The position numbers were made by a program, and so were the translations under genes. The notes under the pieces are model-generated. The model worked only from the letters and a program-made list of their open reading frames with translations, was not told the origin of the DNA and did not search any database. From Xanthobacter autotrophicus (GTDB lineage: Bacteria; Pseudomonadota; Alphaproteobacteria; Rhizobiales; Xanthobacteraceae), in contig NZ_VAUP01000015.1 of the NCBI RefSeq assembly GCF_005871085.1, positions 620,001-684,000 on the forward strand: DNA of 64,000 bases. Reading direction: 5' to 3'. Below, piece by piece: positions 8,218-18,001 of the stretch. Every line of letters begins with the position of its first letter. Position 1 is the first letter of the stretch.

Positions 8218-10185
8218 CTACATCAGCTCTCGTATGTTGTGGGCGATACGCTGAACTAAGCTCGACCAATCCCCCGCCATCTGCTGCCGGAAGAGACGCA
8301 AGCTCGGAAAGAAGACGGTTTCCTCACCTTCACATCCCCAGCGCCAATCGGGTACGGCCCGCAGGGCTACGAAGGTCAGAAAGCCGCAGGCGCCCGCCAC
8401 GTTCGCGAGCGCAGTGTCGGTGGTGAGCACGAGGTCGAGAGACTGCATCAGGCCGACCGTATCGACGAAAATGCCGTCCGCGTTAAATCCCGCGCCAGGC
8501 CGCACGATGGCTCCGGCAAAAGGGACTTCGTCCAGTTGCTCGGTGCCCGCCCCGTGTTGAAGAGACACCAGGCTCACCCCCGGGATCGCCGCCAGCGGGG
8601 CGAAAAGCGCCAGTGGGATCGACCGCCCGACATCCACATTGCGCGACGGATTGCCCTGCCAGTTGAGGCCGATGTTGAACGCGCCGTCCTTGCGCAGATG
8701 GCGCCATCTGGAAACCCGGTCCTGTGGCGGGCTGAGATAGGGCGCTGCGGGCCACTGGGCCGGGTCCGGGGACACCAGATGGGGCAGGCTGCCGATGGGT
8801 GCCCAACGCAGACCCAGCATTGACTGGTCTATTCCCGATAGATCGGAGACCACCGGCACCCGGCCGTCGAGGTCTCGAAGCAACGGGACGAGACCAGGCC
8901 GCGTGAGCAGGATCGTGCTGATCCCGCGATCGGCCAGAATGCGCAGAAGGCGGCCGAAGAAGACGACGTCCCCGATCCCCTGCTCGCCCTGCACGACCAG
9001 CATTTCCGGCGTTTCCCGTCCATCCCAGCGCGTGAACGGAAGCGGGTTGAAGGGCGGCGGAAGTGTCCCTTCGCGATGCTCGTATCCCGCCCAGCCATCG
9101 AGCCACTGTCCCTGGGCGAGTTTTTCCGTCGCATTCGCATACAAGACATGGGGTTGCCCCGGATCGGTTTCCGAGGCGCGCCCGAGGGCCATGCGCATGT
9201 CTTCCCGGCGGCCGATATCCGCCAGCAGCCGGGCACGCGACACGTGCGCGGATGCAAGCCGTGGATCAAGAGCGAGCGCCGCTTCGATATCGGCCATGGC
9301 ACCGGCGGCATCGCCCAGCGCCCGGCGAGTATCCGCGCGAAGCTGCAAGAGTAAGGCTGATTTCGGTTCGAGAAGAAGGGCGCGCTCGCACGCACTATGT
9401 GCTGCGGGCATATCCTCAAGAAGATGCAGCACCGAAATCAGGCGCACATGGAATGTGATGTTTTGAGGCGCGATATCGACAGCCTTCTCCAGGCTGACAC
9501 GTGCCTCGGCCCACTTGCCCAGCCCCAGCAGAGCCTGCCCGCGCACATATTCGGCGTCCGCAAGCCGGGGGGAAAGACGAAGTGCCGCGTCGGCCGCGGC
9601 AATGACATCCTTGGGCCGCTCGAGTTCCAGCAGCGTACCGGCCAGATTGACGAGATGCAGCGGCTGCCAGGGCTGGAGGGCGACAAGCGCCTCGCTGTCG
9701 CACAGGGCCTCCTGCAAACGGCCTAGACGCGCAAGGGCGCCGGCGCGGTTGGTGAGGGCTTCGATCGACCGGGGATCCGCCGCCAGGACGATGTCGTAGC
9801 AAGCCACGCCCTCCGCATATCGGCCGAGGGCGCAAAACGCGTTGCCAGCGAGGAAGCGGGCTTCCAAGGGAGCCCCCTCAAGGCTCAGAGCAGCCTGGAA
9901 GGCGGCGAGCGCCTTCTCCCAGTTGCCCGTGCCCTGGTGGCTGGCGCCAAGAAGAATTGCGGCATGGGGATTGCGCGGATGAGCGTCCCGAAGGCGGCGC
10001 GCCGCTATAACGGCCTCCTTGGGCCGTCCCACTTGCAGCAGTTCAAAAATCAACAGGCGCTGGATGTCCAACGACGTGGCATGCGCTTTTGCAAGACGGC
10101 GATAGATCGCCAGCGCCTGTTCGAAATGCCCAATCCTGTGCAGGTCGGCCGCGCGAGCAAGCGCGACTGAAACTTCGGGAGACAT
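8218..10185 (-). CDS. TPR-repeat protein with C-terminal glycosyltransferase-like domain
   Basis: The first roughly 350 of 655 residues are about ten 34-residue tetratricopeptide repeats (pattern A-x-Y/F at helix starts, for example ALGRYAEGVACYDIVLAADP). The last 280 residues resemble the GT-B domain of heptosyltransferase/O-GlcNAc-transferase-like proteins: a GEQGIGDVVFFGRLL start loop, a GLNWQGNP segment and a late LVLTTDTALANVAGA nucleotide-sugar region. Such TPR-GT fusions in alphaproteobacteria are often tied to surface or flagellin glycosylation, but no flagellar or LPS gene is nearby and the role is open. No signal peptide is seen. Confidence 0.82.
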   Translation of the reverse strand: MSPEVSVALARAADLHRIGHFEQALAIYRRLAKAHATSLDIQRLLIFELLQVGRPKEAVIAARRLRDAHPRNPHAAILLGASHQGTGNWEKALAAFQAALSLEGAPLEARFLAGNAFCALGRYAEGVACYDIVLAADPRSIEALTNRAGALARLGRLQEALCDSEALVALQPWQPLHLVNLAGTLLELERPKDVIAAADAALRLSPRLADAEYVRGQALLGLGKWAEARVSLEKAVDIAPQNITFHVRLISVLHLLEDMPAAHSACERALLLEPKSALLLQLRADTRRALGDAAGAMADIEAALALDPRLASAHVSRARLLADIGRREDMRMALGRASETDPGQPHVLYANATEKLAQGQWLDGWAGYEHREGTLPPPFNPLPFTRWDGRETPEMLVVQGEQGIGDVVFFGRLLRILADRGISTILLTRPGLVPLLRDLDGRVPVVSDLSGIDQSMLGLRWAPIGSLPHLVSPDPAQWPAAPYLSPPQDRVSRWRHLRKDGAFNIGLNWQGNPSRNVDVGRSIPLALFAPLAAIPGVSLVSLQHGAGTEQLDEVPFAGAIVRPGAGFNADGIFVDTVGLMQSLDLVLTTDTALANVAGACGFLTFVALRAVPDWRWGCEGEETVFFPSLRLFRQQMAGDWSSLVQRIAHNIRELM

Positions 10186-10297
10186 GGGATGAAAGACCCT
10201 CCCTGAACGTGAGATGGCAATCCACGGTCACGAGTCCCAATTGTCCCTTCCGGCCGATCCGCGCGAGCGCGGACCGACGCCGTGCCCGCCCCCAGCC

Positions 10298-11299
10298 TCA
10301 CAGCATGGCGGGCAGTACGCGGTCTGGCGGACGGTGACCATCCATGAAAGTCTTGATGTTGACGATGACCTTCTCGCCCATGTCCACGCGGCCTTCCAGC
10401 GTTGCGGAGCCCAGATGCGGCAGCAGTACCACCTTGCCCTGCTTGGCGAGGCGGATCAGCTTCGGGTTCACCGCCGGTTCGTGCTCGAACACGTCGAGGC
10501 CGGCACCGGCCAGTTCGCCCGCCTCCAGCTGGCGGGTCAGCGCGTTCTCGTCGATCACCTCGCCGCGGGCGGTGTTCACCACATAGGCCTCGGGCTTGAG
10601 CAGCTTCAGCCGCCGCGCCGAGAGCAGATGATAGGTGGCCGGCGTGTGCGGGCAATTGATGGACACGATGTCCATGCGGGCCAGCATCTGGTCGAGGCTG
10701 TCCCAATAGGTGGCATCCAGCATCTCCTCCACGGCGGTGGGGAGGCGGCGGCGGTTGTGGTAGTGGATCTGCAGGCCGAAGGCCTTGGCGCGCCGCGCCA
10801 CCGCCTGGCCGATGCGGCCCATGCCGATGATGCCGAGGCGCTTGCCCCAGATGCGCCGGCCCAGCATCCATGTGGGCGACCAGCCGAGCCACTCGTCCTT
10901 GTCGGCGATCACCGCCTGCGCGCCCTCGGCCAACCGGCGCGGCACGGCGAGGATCAGCGCCATGGTCATGTCCGCAGTGTCCTCGGTGAGGACGCCCGGC
11001 GTGTTGGTCACGGTGATGCCGCGATTGAGCGCGCTCGCCACGTCGATGTGATCGACGCCGTTGGAGAAGGAGGCAATCAGCCGCAGGTTTTCCCCAGCCT
11101 GCGACAGGACCGCAGAATCGATGCGGTCGGTCAGGGTCGGAACCAGCACGTCGGCGGTCCGGACGGCCTCCACGAGCGCGGCCTGATCCATGGGCACGTC
11201 GTCGAGGTTCAATTGCGCGTCGAACAACTCGCGCATCCGGGTTTCAACTGAGTCCGGCAGCTTGCGCGTGACGACGACGAGGGGTTTGCGACGCACCAT
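10298..11299 (-). CDS. D-2-hydroxyacid dehydrogenase (glyoxylate/hydroxypyruvate reductase type)
   Basis: This is an NAD(P)H-dependent reductase of 2-oxoacids. The Rossmann motif is GMGRIG (159-164) and the catalytic triad is Arg245 (NTARGEVID), Glu274 (FEHEP) and His295 (LPHLGSAT). It also has the SNGVDHID loop near residues 80-86. The closest look is GyaR-like glyoxylate reductase, but the family also includes hydroxypyruvate and phenylpyruvate reductases; the substrate cannot be read from sequence. Length (333 residues) is normal. It is divergent from the SH3 gene. Confidence 0.9.
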   Translation of the reverse strand: MVRRKPLVVVTRKLPDSVETRMRELFDAQLNLDDVPMDQAALVEAVRTADVLVPTLTDRIDSAVLSQAGENLRLIASFSNGVDHIDVASALNRGITVTNTPGVLTEDTADMTMALILAVPRRLAEGAQAVIADKDEWLGWSPTWMLGRRIWGKRLGIIGMGRIGQAVARRAKAFGLQIHYHNRRRLPTAVEEMLDATYWDSLDQMLARMDIVSINCPHTPATYHLLSARRLKLLKPEAYVVNTARGEVIDENALTRQLEAGELAGAGLDVFEHEPAVNPKLIRLAKQGKVVLLPHLGSATLEGRVDMGEKVIVNIKTFMDGHRPPDRVLPAML

Positions 11300-11452
11300 C
11301 GTTACTCCCCATTCCCCATTTCTTAACGCTTCTGGTCCCGTCTATCAGACAGACGGGGAAACACAAGGCGCCCTGCACCGCGTGCCCTTGACGCGCCCGG
11401 TGGAGCGGCGCACTCCGCCGTTTCGAGAGCAATACGAAAGGACGAGCCCATC

Positions 11453-12004
11453 ATGCCCACGATGCGACCTCATCTGGTGCGAAGCCTCAAGGCCCTTGCA
11501 TTGGCGCTGGTGGTCACGGGGGGCGCGGGGCTCCAGCCCATCACCGCTCGGCCCGCCCTGGCGGCCGAGGATGGCACCTCCGGCCTGCCGGTGCCACGCT
11601 TCGTCTCGCTCAAGGCGGACAAGGTGAACGTGCGCAACGGTCCCAACAAGGACCACGACGTGTCGTGGGTATTCAACCGCGCCGGCCTGCCGGTGGAGGT
11701 GACCGCCGAGTTCGAGACCTGGCGCCGCATCCGGGATGCCGACGGCGCGGAAGGCTGGGTCTACCATTCCATGCTGTCGCTGCGCCGCACTGCCCTCGTG
11801 GCGCCCTGGCTGAAGGGTGACACCGTGCCCATGCGCGATGCCGCCAACCCCGACGCCAAGGTGGTGGCGCGCCTGGAGCCCAGCGTGCTCGGCGTGGTGA
11901 AGACCTGCGACGGCAAGTTCTGCCGGCTCATCGGCGACGGCTTCGACGGCTATGTGCAGCAGTCGCAGCTGTTCGGAATCTATCCCAACGAAAAGGTGGA
12001 ATGA
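11453..12004 (+). CDS. Secreted SH3-domain protein
   Basis: A 183-residue exported protein. The N-terminus is Arg/Lys-containing with a hydrophobic stretch (LALALVVTGGAG) and a likely cleavage near ARPALA, about residue 37. The rest is two bacterial SH3-like modules: the first holds VNVRNGPNKDHDVSWVF and GWVYHSML, the second AKVVARLEPSVLGVV and DGFDGYVQQSQLFG. Such domains usually bind cell-wall peptides. It is transcribed away from the dehydrogenase and convergent with the ferredoxin gene; the partner is unknown. Confidence 0.85.
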   Translation: MPTMRPHLVRSLKALALALVVTGGAGLQPITARPALAAEDGTSGLPVPRFVSLKADKVNVRNGPNKDHDVSWVFNRAGLPVEVTAEFETWRRIRDADGAEGWVYHSMLSLRRTALVAPWLKGDTVPMRDAANPDAKVVARLEPSVLGVVKTCDGKFCRLIGDGFDGYVQQSQLFGIYPNEKVE

Positions 12005-12119
12005 CACCACGGCGGCCCGGCTGCGCCGGCCCGCGTCGGGTATCAAGCCCGCACGCCGCGCGGCGCCTGAGCCACGCACTCTCGGCCTCGGCACCGGTCG
12101 GAGACCGGCGACGGCGATC

Positions 12120-12440
12120 TCAGCCCTGGGTTTCGGGCGTGTGGAGAATGATCCCGTCCAGCGCCGCCGTCAGCTTGATCTGGCAGGACAGGCGGGAGGT
12201 GGGACGCACGTCGGTGGCGAAATCCAGCATGCCCTCTTCCATCTCGGAGGGCTCGCCCACCTTGTCCGCCCACGCCTCGTCCACATAGACATGGCAGGTG
12301 GCGCAGGCGCAGGCACCGCCGCATTCGGCAACGATGCCCGGCACGCCGTTGCGCACCGCCGTCTCCATGGCGGTCGCGCCCTCGGGCCCCTCGACCTGAT
12401 GGGCCGTGCCGTTGTATTCGATGAAGGTGATGGCAACCAT
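12120..12440 (-). CDS. [2Fe-2S] ferredoxin, adrenodoxin-like
   Basis: This is a small electron carrier of 106 residues. The cluster ligands are Cys40, Cys46 and Cys49 (C-x5-C-x2-C) and Cys86 (LSCQI), the spacing of adrenodoxin/FdVI-type ferredoxins, which serve P450s, iron-sulfur assembly or ring hydroxylases. The start is the Met of [11 protein letters not shown], where the family begins; upstream in-frame sequence is Arg-rich and unlike ferredoxin. No isc genes or P450 lie next to it, so the redox partner is unknown. Confidence 0.93.
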   Translation of the reverse strand: MVAITFIEYNGTAHQVEGPEGATAMETAVRNGVPGIVAECGGACACATCHVYVDEAWADKVGEPSEMEEGMLDFATDVRPTSRLSCQIKLTAALDGIILHTPETQG

Positions 12441-12756
12441 AAATGAGCCGCTTGCTGCTCGCCTGCCGAAACCGGCCTTGGCGGGTTGAGGACGTCGCGT
12501 GGTGACGCGAAGCCTATAGCTGCAAGCGCGGGGCCACACCAGCTTTGCCAAAGCTCGACAGCTGGCCGCCACCGACGTTAACGATATCTTCATTATTGCG
12601 GCAAGGCCGGTTCAATCCGCAGCGCACCATGGCTAGGATAAGGAACGGTAAACCATTTCCGTCCGGCCCCGCCGGATCGGGAGGGTGTGTGTACTGGACA
12701 CGGCGCCCCGGCGGGGACACCCCGCGGGCGCTGTCGAAGGCAGAGGCGACAGCGAC
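12441..12756. other. Divergent intergenic region, ferredoxin / giant coiled-coil gene
   Basis: These 316 bases must hold the promoters of both flanking genes. A lower-GC patch near 12575-12600 (GTTAACGATATC and neighbours) is the most promoter-like part. I see no clear operator, RNA gene or conserved small ORF. Confidence 0.5.
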
Positions 12757-15700
12757 ATGAAGCAACCAAAGAAGATCCAGGACCCGACCGAGGCGGCTCT
12801 GTCGGCTATCCAGGAAGCTCTGACGCTGGAGCTCGACAATGCCGAAGCCGGTCCCCTGGCCAAGGCGCCGGACCGGGGACCTGACAGGGGCCCGGAGGCC
12901 GCTTACCCCCAGGATCGCTCCGGTGGGGATCGCCCCGCAGGCGAACGGCTCCTACCCTCTGCGCCGTCCCGTGACGGACGGCCCATCAATCGCAGGCCCC
13001 GGCCGCCGGAAGGCGATGCCATGAGGCCCGACGCGCCCCGGCGCGACGGCCCGCAGCGTGCGCGCATCGACGCCGAGCGTCGCGCCGCCAACGACGACCG
13101 TCAGACCATCGGCCAGTTGCTGGGCCAGTTGCAGAAGCGCTCGGCGGCCACGCCCTATTATTGGGCGGCCGGCGCCTCGGTGCTGTGGGTCATCGCCGGC
13201 ATCGCCTTCGCCTTCGCCTACCACCGCGGCCTGATGGCCAGTTCCAGCGGCGTGGAATCCCTGTTCGGCTCTCCGGCCCTGCTCGGCATCTTCGCCAGTA
13301 TCCTTTTGCCGCCGCTGGCCTTCTTCGGCCTCGCGAGCGTGCTGCGCCGGTCTTTGGAACTCCAGGGCATCGCCCGCTCCATGACCGAGGTGGCCCTGCG
13401 CCTCGCCCAGCCCGAATCCATCGCCACCGAGACGGTGGTCACCGTGGGCCAGGCGGTGCGCCGCGAGGTGGCGGCCATGGGCGACGGCGTCGATCGCGCC
13501 ATCTCCCGTGCCGGCGAGCTGGAAGCCATGGTGCGCGCGGAGGTGTCCATCCTCGAGCGCGCCTATGAGGAGAACGAGGCCCGCATCCGCTCCCTCATCG
13601 ACGAGCTGCGCAACGAGCGCCACAACATCCAGATCGAGACCGAGCGCCTGCGCGAGGGCATCGTGAGCGCCGAGGCGGTGCTCTCCAACGAGGTGAAGGA
13701 CGTGGCCTCGCGCATCCACGGCACCATGATGGAGGCCAGCGAGCAGGTCACCGAGATCCTCGGCCAGAAGGGCGAGCACATCACCGCCGCCCTCGCCCGG
13801 GTGGGCGACAGCATGATCGACGGCCTCACCGCCAAGGGCGGCGAGCTGATCGACCGCCTCCAGCTCACCGGCTCCGACATCCGCCAGGACCTGTCGGAAT
13901 CCGGCGACCTGCTGGTGCACACGCTGAAGTCCCGCACCGACGACCTCTCCACCAACCTCCTGTCCACGACCTCCGACGTGGCCCAGCTCATCGACCGGTG
14001 GGGCGAGGACATCACCGCCAACATCGACCGCCTGAAGCACGGCATCGGCGAGACGCTGGCCGACAACTCGAACCGCTTCGCCGACGACATCGACCAGCGC
14101 GTGTCGCAGGTGAACATCGCCCTGCGCGCCACCAGTGAAACCGCGGTGCAGGACTTCTCCACCCGTGGCGGCGAGCTGATCAAGAAGTTCGAAGAGACCG
14201 GCGAGCGCGTTGCCCAGACCCTCTCGGTGCGCGGCACCGACCTGGCCGACCGCATCGAGACCACCGGCAACCGCATCTATGACGCCGTGGCCGTACGCGG
14301 CGAGGACCTGCAGCAGCGCCTCGCCGAGACCGGCGAACGCATCACCTCGTCCCTCGACCGGTCCAGCACCCAGGTGGTGGCCGCCTTCGTCGACAAGGGC
14401 AACGAGATCAGTTCCTCGCTCAATATCGCCGGCACAGACATGACCGAGCGCCTGTCCCGAGTCGCCGGCGAGGTGACGCAGGCCATCGGCGCGCGCGGCT
14501 CCAAGGTCAACGAGGCCTTCCGCGAGACCGCCGACATGCTGGTCGCCACCATCGGGGTCAAGGGCGACGCCATCAAGGAGATGCTCACCGCCCGCCTCAA
14601 GGCGATCGAAGAGACCATTACCGTGGGCGGCGCCGACCTCGCCGAGCGCCTGCAACACGACGGCTCGGCCATCGCCCGCACCATGCAGGAAGGCGTGCGC
14701 GCCTTCGACACCACCATGAAGGTACACGCCCCCGAGCTGGTGGAGCAGATCGCCCACCGCGTCGCGGCGGTGAACGAGAACCTTAAGCACGCCACCTCCA
14801 CCCTGGACGAGCGCCTGTCGGCCACCACCGACAATGTCGCCACCATCATGGACCAGCGCATCTCGCGCATCGAGCAGACGCTGGACCAGCGCTCCCAGAG
14901 CCTCACCGAGACCCTGGCCACCCGCACCGTCACTTTCGCCCGCACCATCGCCGAGGGCACCAAGTCCGCCACCGAATCCCTCGACAAGTCGGTGGAGACG
15001 CTGGAGAACTTCTTCGCCTCGCGGTCCAAGGCGCTGGGCGACGTGCTCACCGAGCGCGCCGAGGTGGTGAACCGCAACATCGGCACCCGTGCCGCCGAGA
15101 TCGCCTCCGTGCTGGACGGCCGCGTCCACCGCATCGAGGAACTGGTGCTCGGCCGCCTGGACGGCGTCGCGACGTCCCTCGAGGTGCGCGGCGGCGCCTT
15201 GGCCGACACCCTTGTCGGCCGCATCGAAACCGTCTCCGGCACCCTGCGCTCCGAAGCGTCCGAGGTGGAGCGCTCGCTCTCGAACCTGTCGCAGAACGTC
15301 GGCCGCACCCTCACCGAGCATTCGGAGAAGGTGGCCGACGCGCTCGGCACGCGTCTCACCGAGATCGCCCATCTCATCGACGACAAGAACGGCACCTTCC
15401 TGTCGGCTCTGGAGCGCACCAGCCAGCGGGCGGTGGCGGAAATCACCGCCACCAACACCTCGCTCAAGAGCGACGTGGGTTCCATCATCGAGCGCCTCGC
15501 CGAGGCCAACGCCACCTTCCATGGCGCCATGTCCACGGCGGTGAACAACCTCGACGCCTTCTCCGGCTCGTTCGCCCGCCAGGTGGAGGGCTTCGGCGCC
15601 ACCGTGGACGGCATCAGCCAGAATGCCGATGCCACCGCCTACCGCTTCCAGGGCCAGGTCGACGCCCTGCGCGAGGTGTCCAACGGCGCCCTGGCGCAGA

Positions 15701-16989
15701 TGGCCTCCCTCGCGGAGCGGCTGGAACAGAACCGCCAGCTCATGGACGAGGCGGCCCGCACCCTCGGCTCGGCGCAGGACCAGGTGGACTCCACCCTCGC
15801 CGCCCGCCGTGGCGACATGGACCAGCTGTCCCAGTCCCTGGTGCAGCGCATCGCCGACGTGGACGCCCGCGTCAGCGCTTTCCATTCCATGCTGGACCAG
15901 ACCTTCAGCACGGCGCAGGAGCGCGCCCGCCAGATCGCCAGCGTGGTCTCGGAAGCCACCTCCGGCTCTACCCAGGCGGTGGAGAACCAGCTCTCGCTGG
16001 TGCGCACCGCCGCCGACCAGGAACGCGAGCGCACCGCCGCCGCCCTGCGCGAGACCTATGCCTCGGCCCTCGCCGACGTGCAGACCCTGTTCGGCGAGAC
16101 CGGCAACCGCTTCACCGAGGTGGCTGGCGACCTCAAGCGCGTGGCCGAGGACGTGCAGCAGGCCATCACCCTCGCCCGCGAGGAGATGAAGCGCGGCATC
16201 CTTGAACTGCCCGCCGAGACCGAGGCGAGCGCCGCCACCATGCGTCGCGCCGTGGCCGAGCAGATCAAGGCACTCGCCGAGCTGAACGAGATCGTCGCCC
16301 GCCAGGGCCAGGCCCTCGACGTGGTGGAGACCTCCGCCCGCACCGTGACGCAGGATGCCGCCCGCGCTTCCGCCGTCCGCGAGGCGTCCCGCGAGACCTC
16401 CCGCAGCCGCACCGAAGGCGGACTGCTGCAGAGCGAGCTGCGCCGCTCGGCTGCGCCTGCCGCGCCCCGCCGCGCCGAGCCGGTGGAGCGGCCCGCCCCG
16501 CGCCCTGCCCCGGTCCGCGAGAGCGTGTCCCGCGAGCCTCAGGGCGAGGAGCAGGAGGGTTGGCTCACCGAGCTGCTCGCCCGCGCCTCCGACAGCCTGA
16601 ACGACGAGGACCGGCCCGCCGCCCGCGCGCCCCAGGCACCGGCCGCGAACACGGTTTCCCTCGACGGACTCTCGGCTGACATCGCCCGCATGGTGGACCA
16701 TCAGGCGGCCGGCGAGATGTGGGATCGCCACAACAAGGGCGAGAACCACGTGTTCTCGCGCCGCCTCTACACGGCCCAGGGCCAGCAGGCGTTCGACACC
16801 CTGAAGCGCCGTTACCGGGCGGACGGGGAGTTCCGCGAGACCGTGGATCGCTACGTGACCGAGTTCGAGCGGCTGCTTGAGCAGGTTTCCGGCGACGACC
16901 GCGGCAGCGCCCTCGCCAAGACCTATCTCACGTCCGACACGGGCAAGGTCTACACCATGCTCGCCCACGCCGCGGGCCGGCTCGACTGA
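12757..16989 (+). CDS. Giant membrane-anchored coiled-coil protein, GPR/RgsE-like (apolipoprotein-like repeats)
   Basis: The protein has 1410 residues. About 130 polar, Pro/Arg-rich residues come first, then two membrane helices (about 136-155 and 175-196), then nearly 1000 residues of unbroken amphipathic helix made of loose repeats of about 11 to 33 residues (G-x-x-L/I-x-x-x-L-x-x-x-G/R), and a Pro/Ala/Arg linker (about 1235-1310). A conserved globular end includes FSRRLYTAQGQQAF and TYLTSDTGKVYTMLAHA. This layout fits the growth pole ring protein (GPR of Agrobacterium, RgsE of Sinorhizobium), which organises polar elongation in Hyphomicrobiales; that protein is about 2100 residues, so this would be a short version. 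I start at MKQPKK; an upstream GTG adds 24 unlike residues. Confidence 0.75.
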   Translation: MKQPKKIQDPTEAALSAIQEALTLELDNAEAGPLAKAPDRGPDRGPEAAYPQDRSGGDRPAGERLLPSAPSRDGRPINRRPRPPEGDAMRPDAPRRDGPQRARIDAERRAANDDRQTIGQLLGQLQKRSAATPYYWAAGASVLWVIAGIAFAFAYHRGLMASSSGVESLFGSPALLGIFASILLPPLAFFGLASVLRRSLELQGIARSMTEVALRLAQPESIATETVVTVGQAVRREVAAMGDGVDRAISRAGELEAMVRAEVSILERAYEENEARIRSLIDELRNERHNIQIETERLREGIVSAEAVLSNEVKDVASRIHGTMMEASEQVTEILGQKGEHITAALARVGDSMIDGLTAKGGELIDRLQLTGSDIRQDLSESGDLLVHTLKSRTDDLSTNLLSTTSDVAQLIDRWGEDITANIDRLKHGIGETLADNSNRFADDIDQRVSQVNIALRATSETAVQDFSTRGGELIKKFEETGERVAQTLSVRGTDLADRIETTGNRIYDAVAVRGEDLQQRLAETGERITSSLDRSSTQVVAAFVDKGNEISSSLNIAGTDMTERLSRVAGEVTQAIGARGSKVNEAFRETADMLVATIGVKGDAIKEMLTARLKAIEETITVGGADLAERLQHDGSAIARTMQEGVRAFDTTMKVHAPELVEQIAHRVAAVNENLKHATSTLDERLSATTDNVATIMDQRISRIEQTLDQRSQSLTETLATRTVTFARTIAEGTKSATESLDKSVETLENFFASRSKALGDVLTERAEVVNRNIGTRAAEIASVLDGRVHRIEELVLGRLDGVATSLEVRGGALADTLVGRIETVSGTLRSEASEVERSLSNLSQNVGRTLTEHSEKVADALGTRLTEIAHLIDDKNGTFLSALERTSQRAVAEITATNTSLKSDVGSIIERLAEANATFHGAMSTAVNNLDAFSGSFARQVEGFGATVDGISQNADATAYRFQGQVDALREVSNGALAQMASLAERLEQNRQLMDEAARTLGSAQDQVDSTLAARRGDMDQLSQSLVQRIADVDARVSAFHSMLDQTFSTAQERARQIASVVSEATSGSTQAVENQLSLVRTAADQERERTAAALRETYASALADVQTLFGETGNRFTEVAGDLKRVAEDVQQAITLAREEMKRGILELPAETEASAATMRRAVAEQIKALAELNEIVARQGQALDVVETSARTVTQDAARASAVREASRETSRSRTEGGLLQSELRRSAAPAAPRRAEPVERPAPRPAPVRESVSREPQGEEQEGWLTELLARASDSLNDEDRPAARAPQAPAANTVSLDGLSADIARMVDHQAAGEMWDRHNKGENHVFSRRLYTAQGQQAFDTLKRRYRADGEFRETVDRYVTEFERLLEQVSGDDRGSALAKTYLTSDTGKVYTMLAHAAGRLD

Positions 16990-17000
16990 GAATGATGCAA

Positions 17001-17035
17001 TGCAGCACGCCGGGGGTTCCCTCCGGCGTGCTGCA
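17001..17035 (+). terminator. Hairpin after the giant coiled-coil gene
   Basis: A perfect 13-base-pair stem (TGCAGCACGCCGG with CCGGCGTGCTGCA) encloses a 9-base loop and begins 11 bases after the stop codon. There is no T-tract, so it is either a Rho-assisted terminator or an RNA-stabilising hairpin. Confidence 0.5.
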
Positions 17036-17227
17036 CGGCTATCCATCGGTGCCGGGCTTCCCCGCGCGGGGGCCATCCCTTCGGCAAGACACCGTTTCAA
17101 GACACCGTCTCGGTCGGGTTGTGATGCAACCGGATCGGCCAAAATGTCTTTTCGCCTACAGAGCGCGCGGGTCAGACCAGGTTGAACAGCCCGGACTGAT
17201 CGCGCCCCAGCGACCGGAGCCTGTGCC

Positions 17228-18001
17228 ATGAAGACCTATATCTGCGCCGCCTACGCCGGCGGACAGGGCAAGACCACGCTCGCGCAAATGGTGTTTTCCG
17301 CGCTCCGCAAGCGCGACCTCGCCTACAAGCTGGTGGCCGCCGACTTCACCGATGGCACGGGCCATTCCAAGATCGGCAAGTTCTTCCCCTCCAAGGTGCT
17401 GGAGCTGGGCATCGGCTCGGCCCTGGGGTCCAGCAAGTCGGAGAACGACGCCAACGCCCCGCTGCGCTACTGGGATCGCTTCGGCGGCCTGCTGCTGACT
17501 GGCGGCGCGGTGCTGGACCTCGGCGCCAACGTGGTGCCGCAGCTGGTGCAGTGGGCGCACCACCGACGCGTCACCCACATCATGCAGCAGCGCAACTCGC
17601 CGGAGATCGACCTCATCGTCATCACCAAGCCGGAGACGCACTCCATCGAGAACGTCTCCACCCTCATCGAGGACGTGGTGGTGGGCGGCGCCCTGCCGGT
17701 GGCCAACATCATCGTGGTGAAGAACGAGGTGGGCGGCTCGTTCGAGGGGCAGAACCTCTCCCGCATCGAGAAGGCGGCGGCCGGGCGCAGCCTGAGCTTT
17801 GTCAGCATCCCGCGTTGCACCTCGGAACTGTGGCCCCATCTGGAGCGCACCTTCACCCCCGTGGAGGAGGCGCTGGCGGCCACCGAGAACGAGCTGGCCG
17901 AAAAGTTTGGGATCGAGATCTGGTCCGCCTATGCCGGCCTCATGGACCTGAAGACCTGGTCCGACGAGGTCTATGCCCAGCTCGGCCGGGTCGGCATCTG
18001 A
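17228..18001 (+). CDS. Orphan ParA/MinD-like P-loop ATPase
   Basis: A 257-residue SIMIBI-class ATPase candidate. The P-loop is AYAGGQGKTTLAQ (residues 8-20); the ParA signature Lys of KGGxGKT is replaced by Ala10. The rest has the expected alternation: an ADFTDG strand at the switch I position, an EIDLIVITKP strand before a helix, and VANIIVVKNEV as the base-recognition strand. A C-terminal region rich in Glu and aromatic residues is family-specific. No parB or plasmid genes are nearby. It lies 238 bases after the giant coiled-coil gene and overlaps the next gene by 29 bases. The cargo is not known; plasmid ParA-like or conjugation-associated ATPases are the nearest resemblance I can suggest. 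Confidence 0.7.
   Translation: MKTYICAAYAGGQGKTTLAQMVFSALRKRDLAYKLVAADFTDGTGHSKIGKFFPSKVLELGIGSALGSSKSENDANAPLRYWDRFGGLLLTGGAVLDLGANVVPQLVQWAHHRRVTHIMQQRNSPEIDLIVITKPETHSIENVSTLIEDVVVGGALPVANIIVVKNEVGGSFEGQNLSRIEKAAAGRSLSFVSIPRCTSELWPHLERTFTPVEEALAATENELAEKFGIEIWSAYAGLMDLKTWSDEVYAQLGRVGI

Noticed and set aside
12952-17229. A 1425-codon open frame opposite the giant coiled-coil gene
   Set aside because: It is the mirror of a long GC-rich gene with regular Ala/Glu/Arg codons; the predicted protein is Gly/His/Ala-rich with no domain, and the sense frame has membrane helices and a conserved C-terminus.
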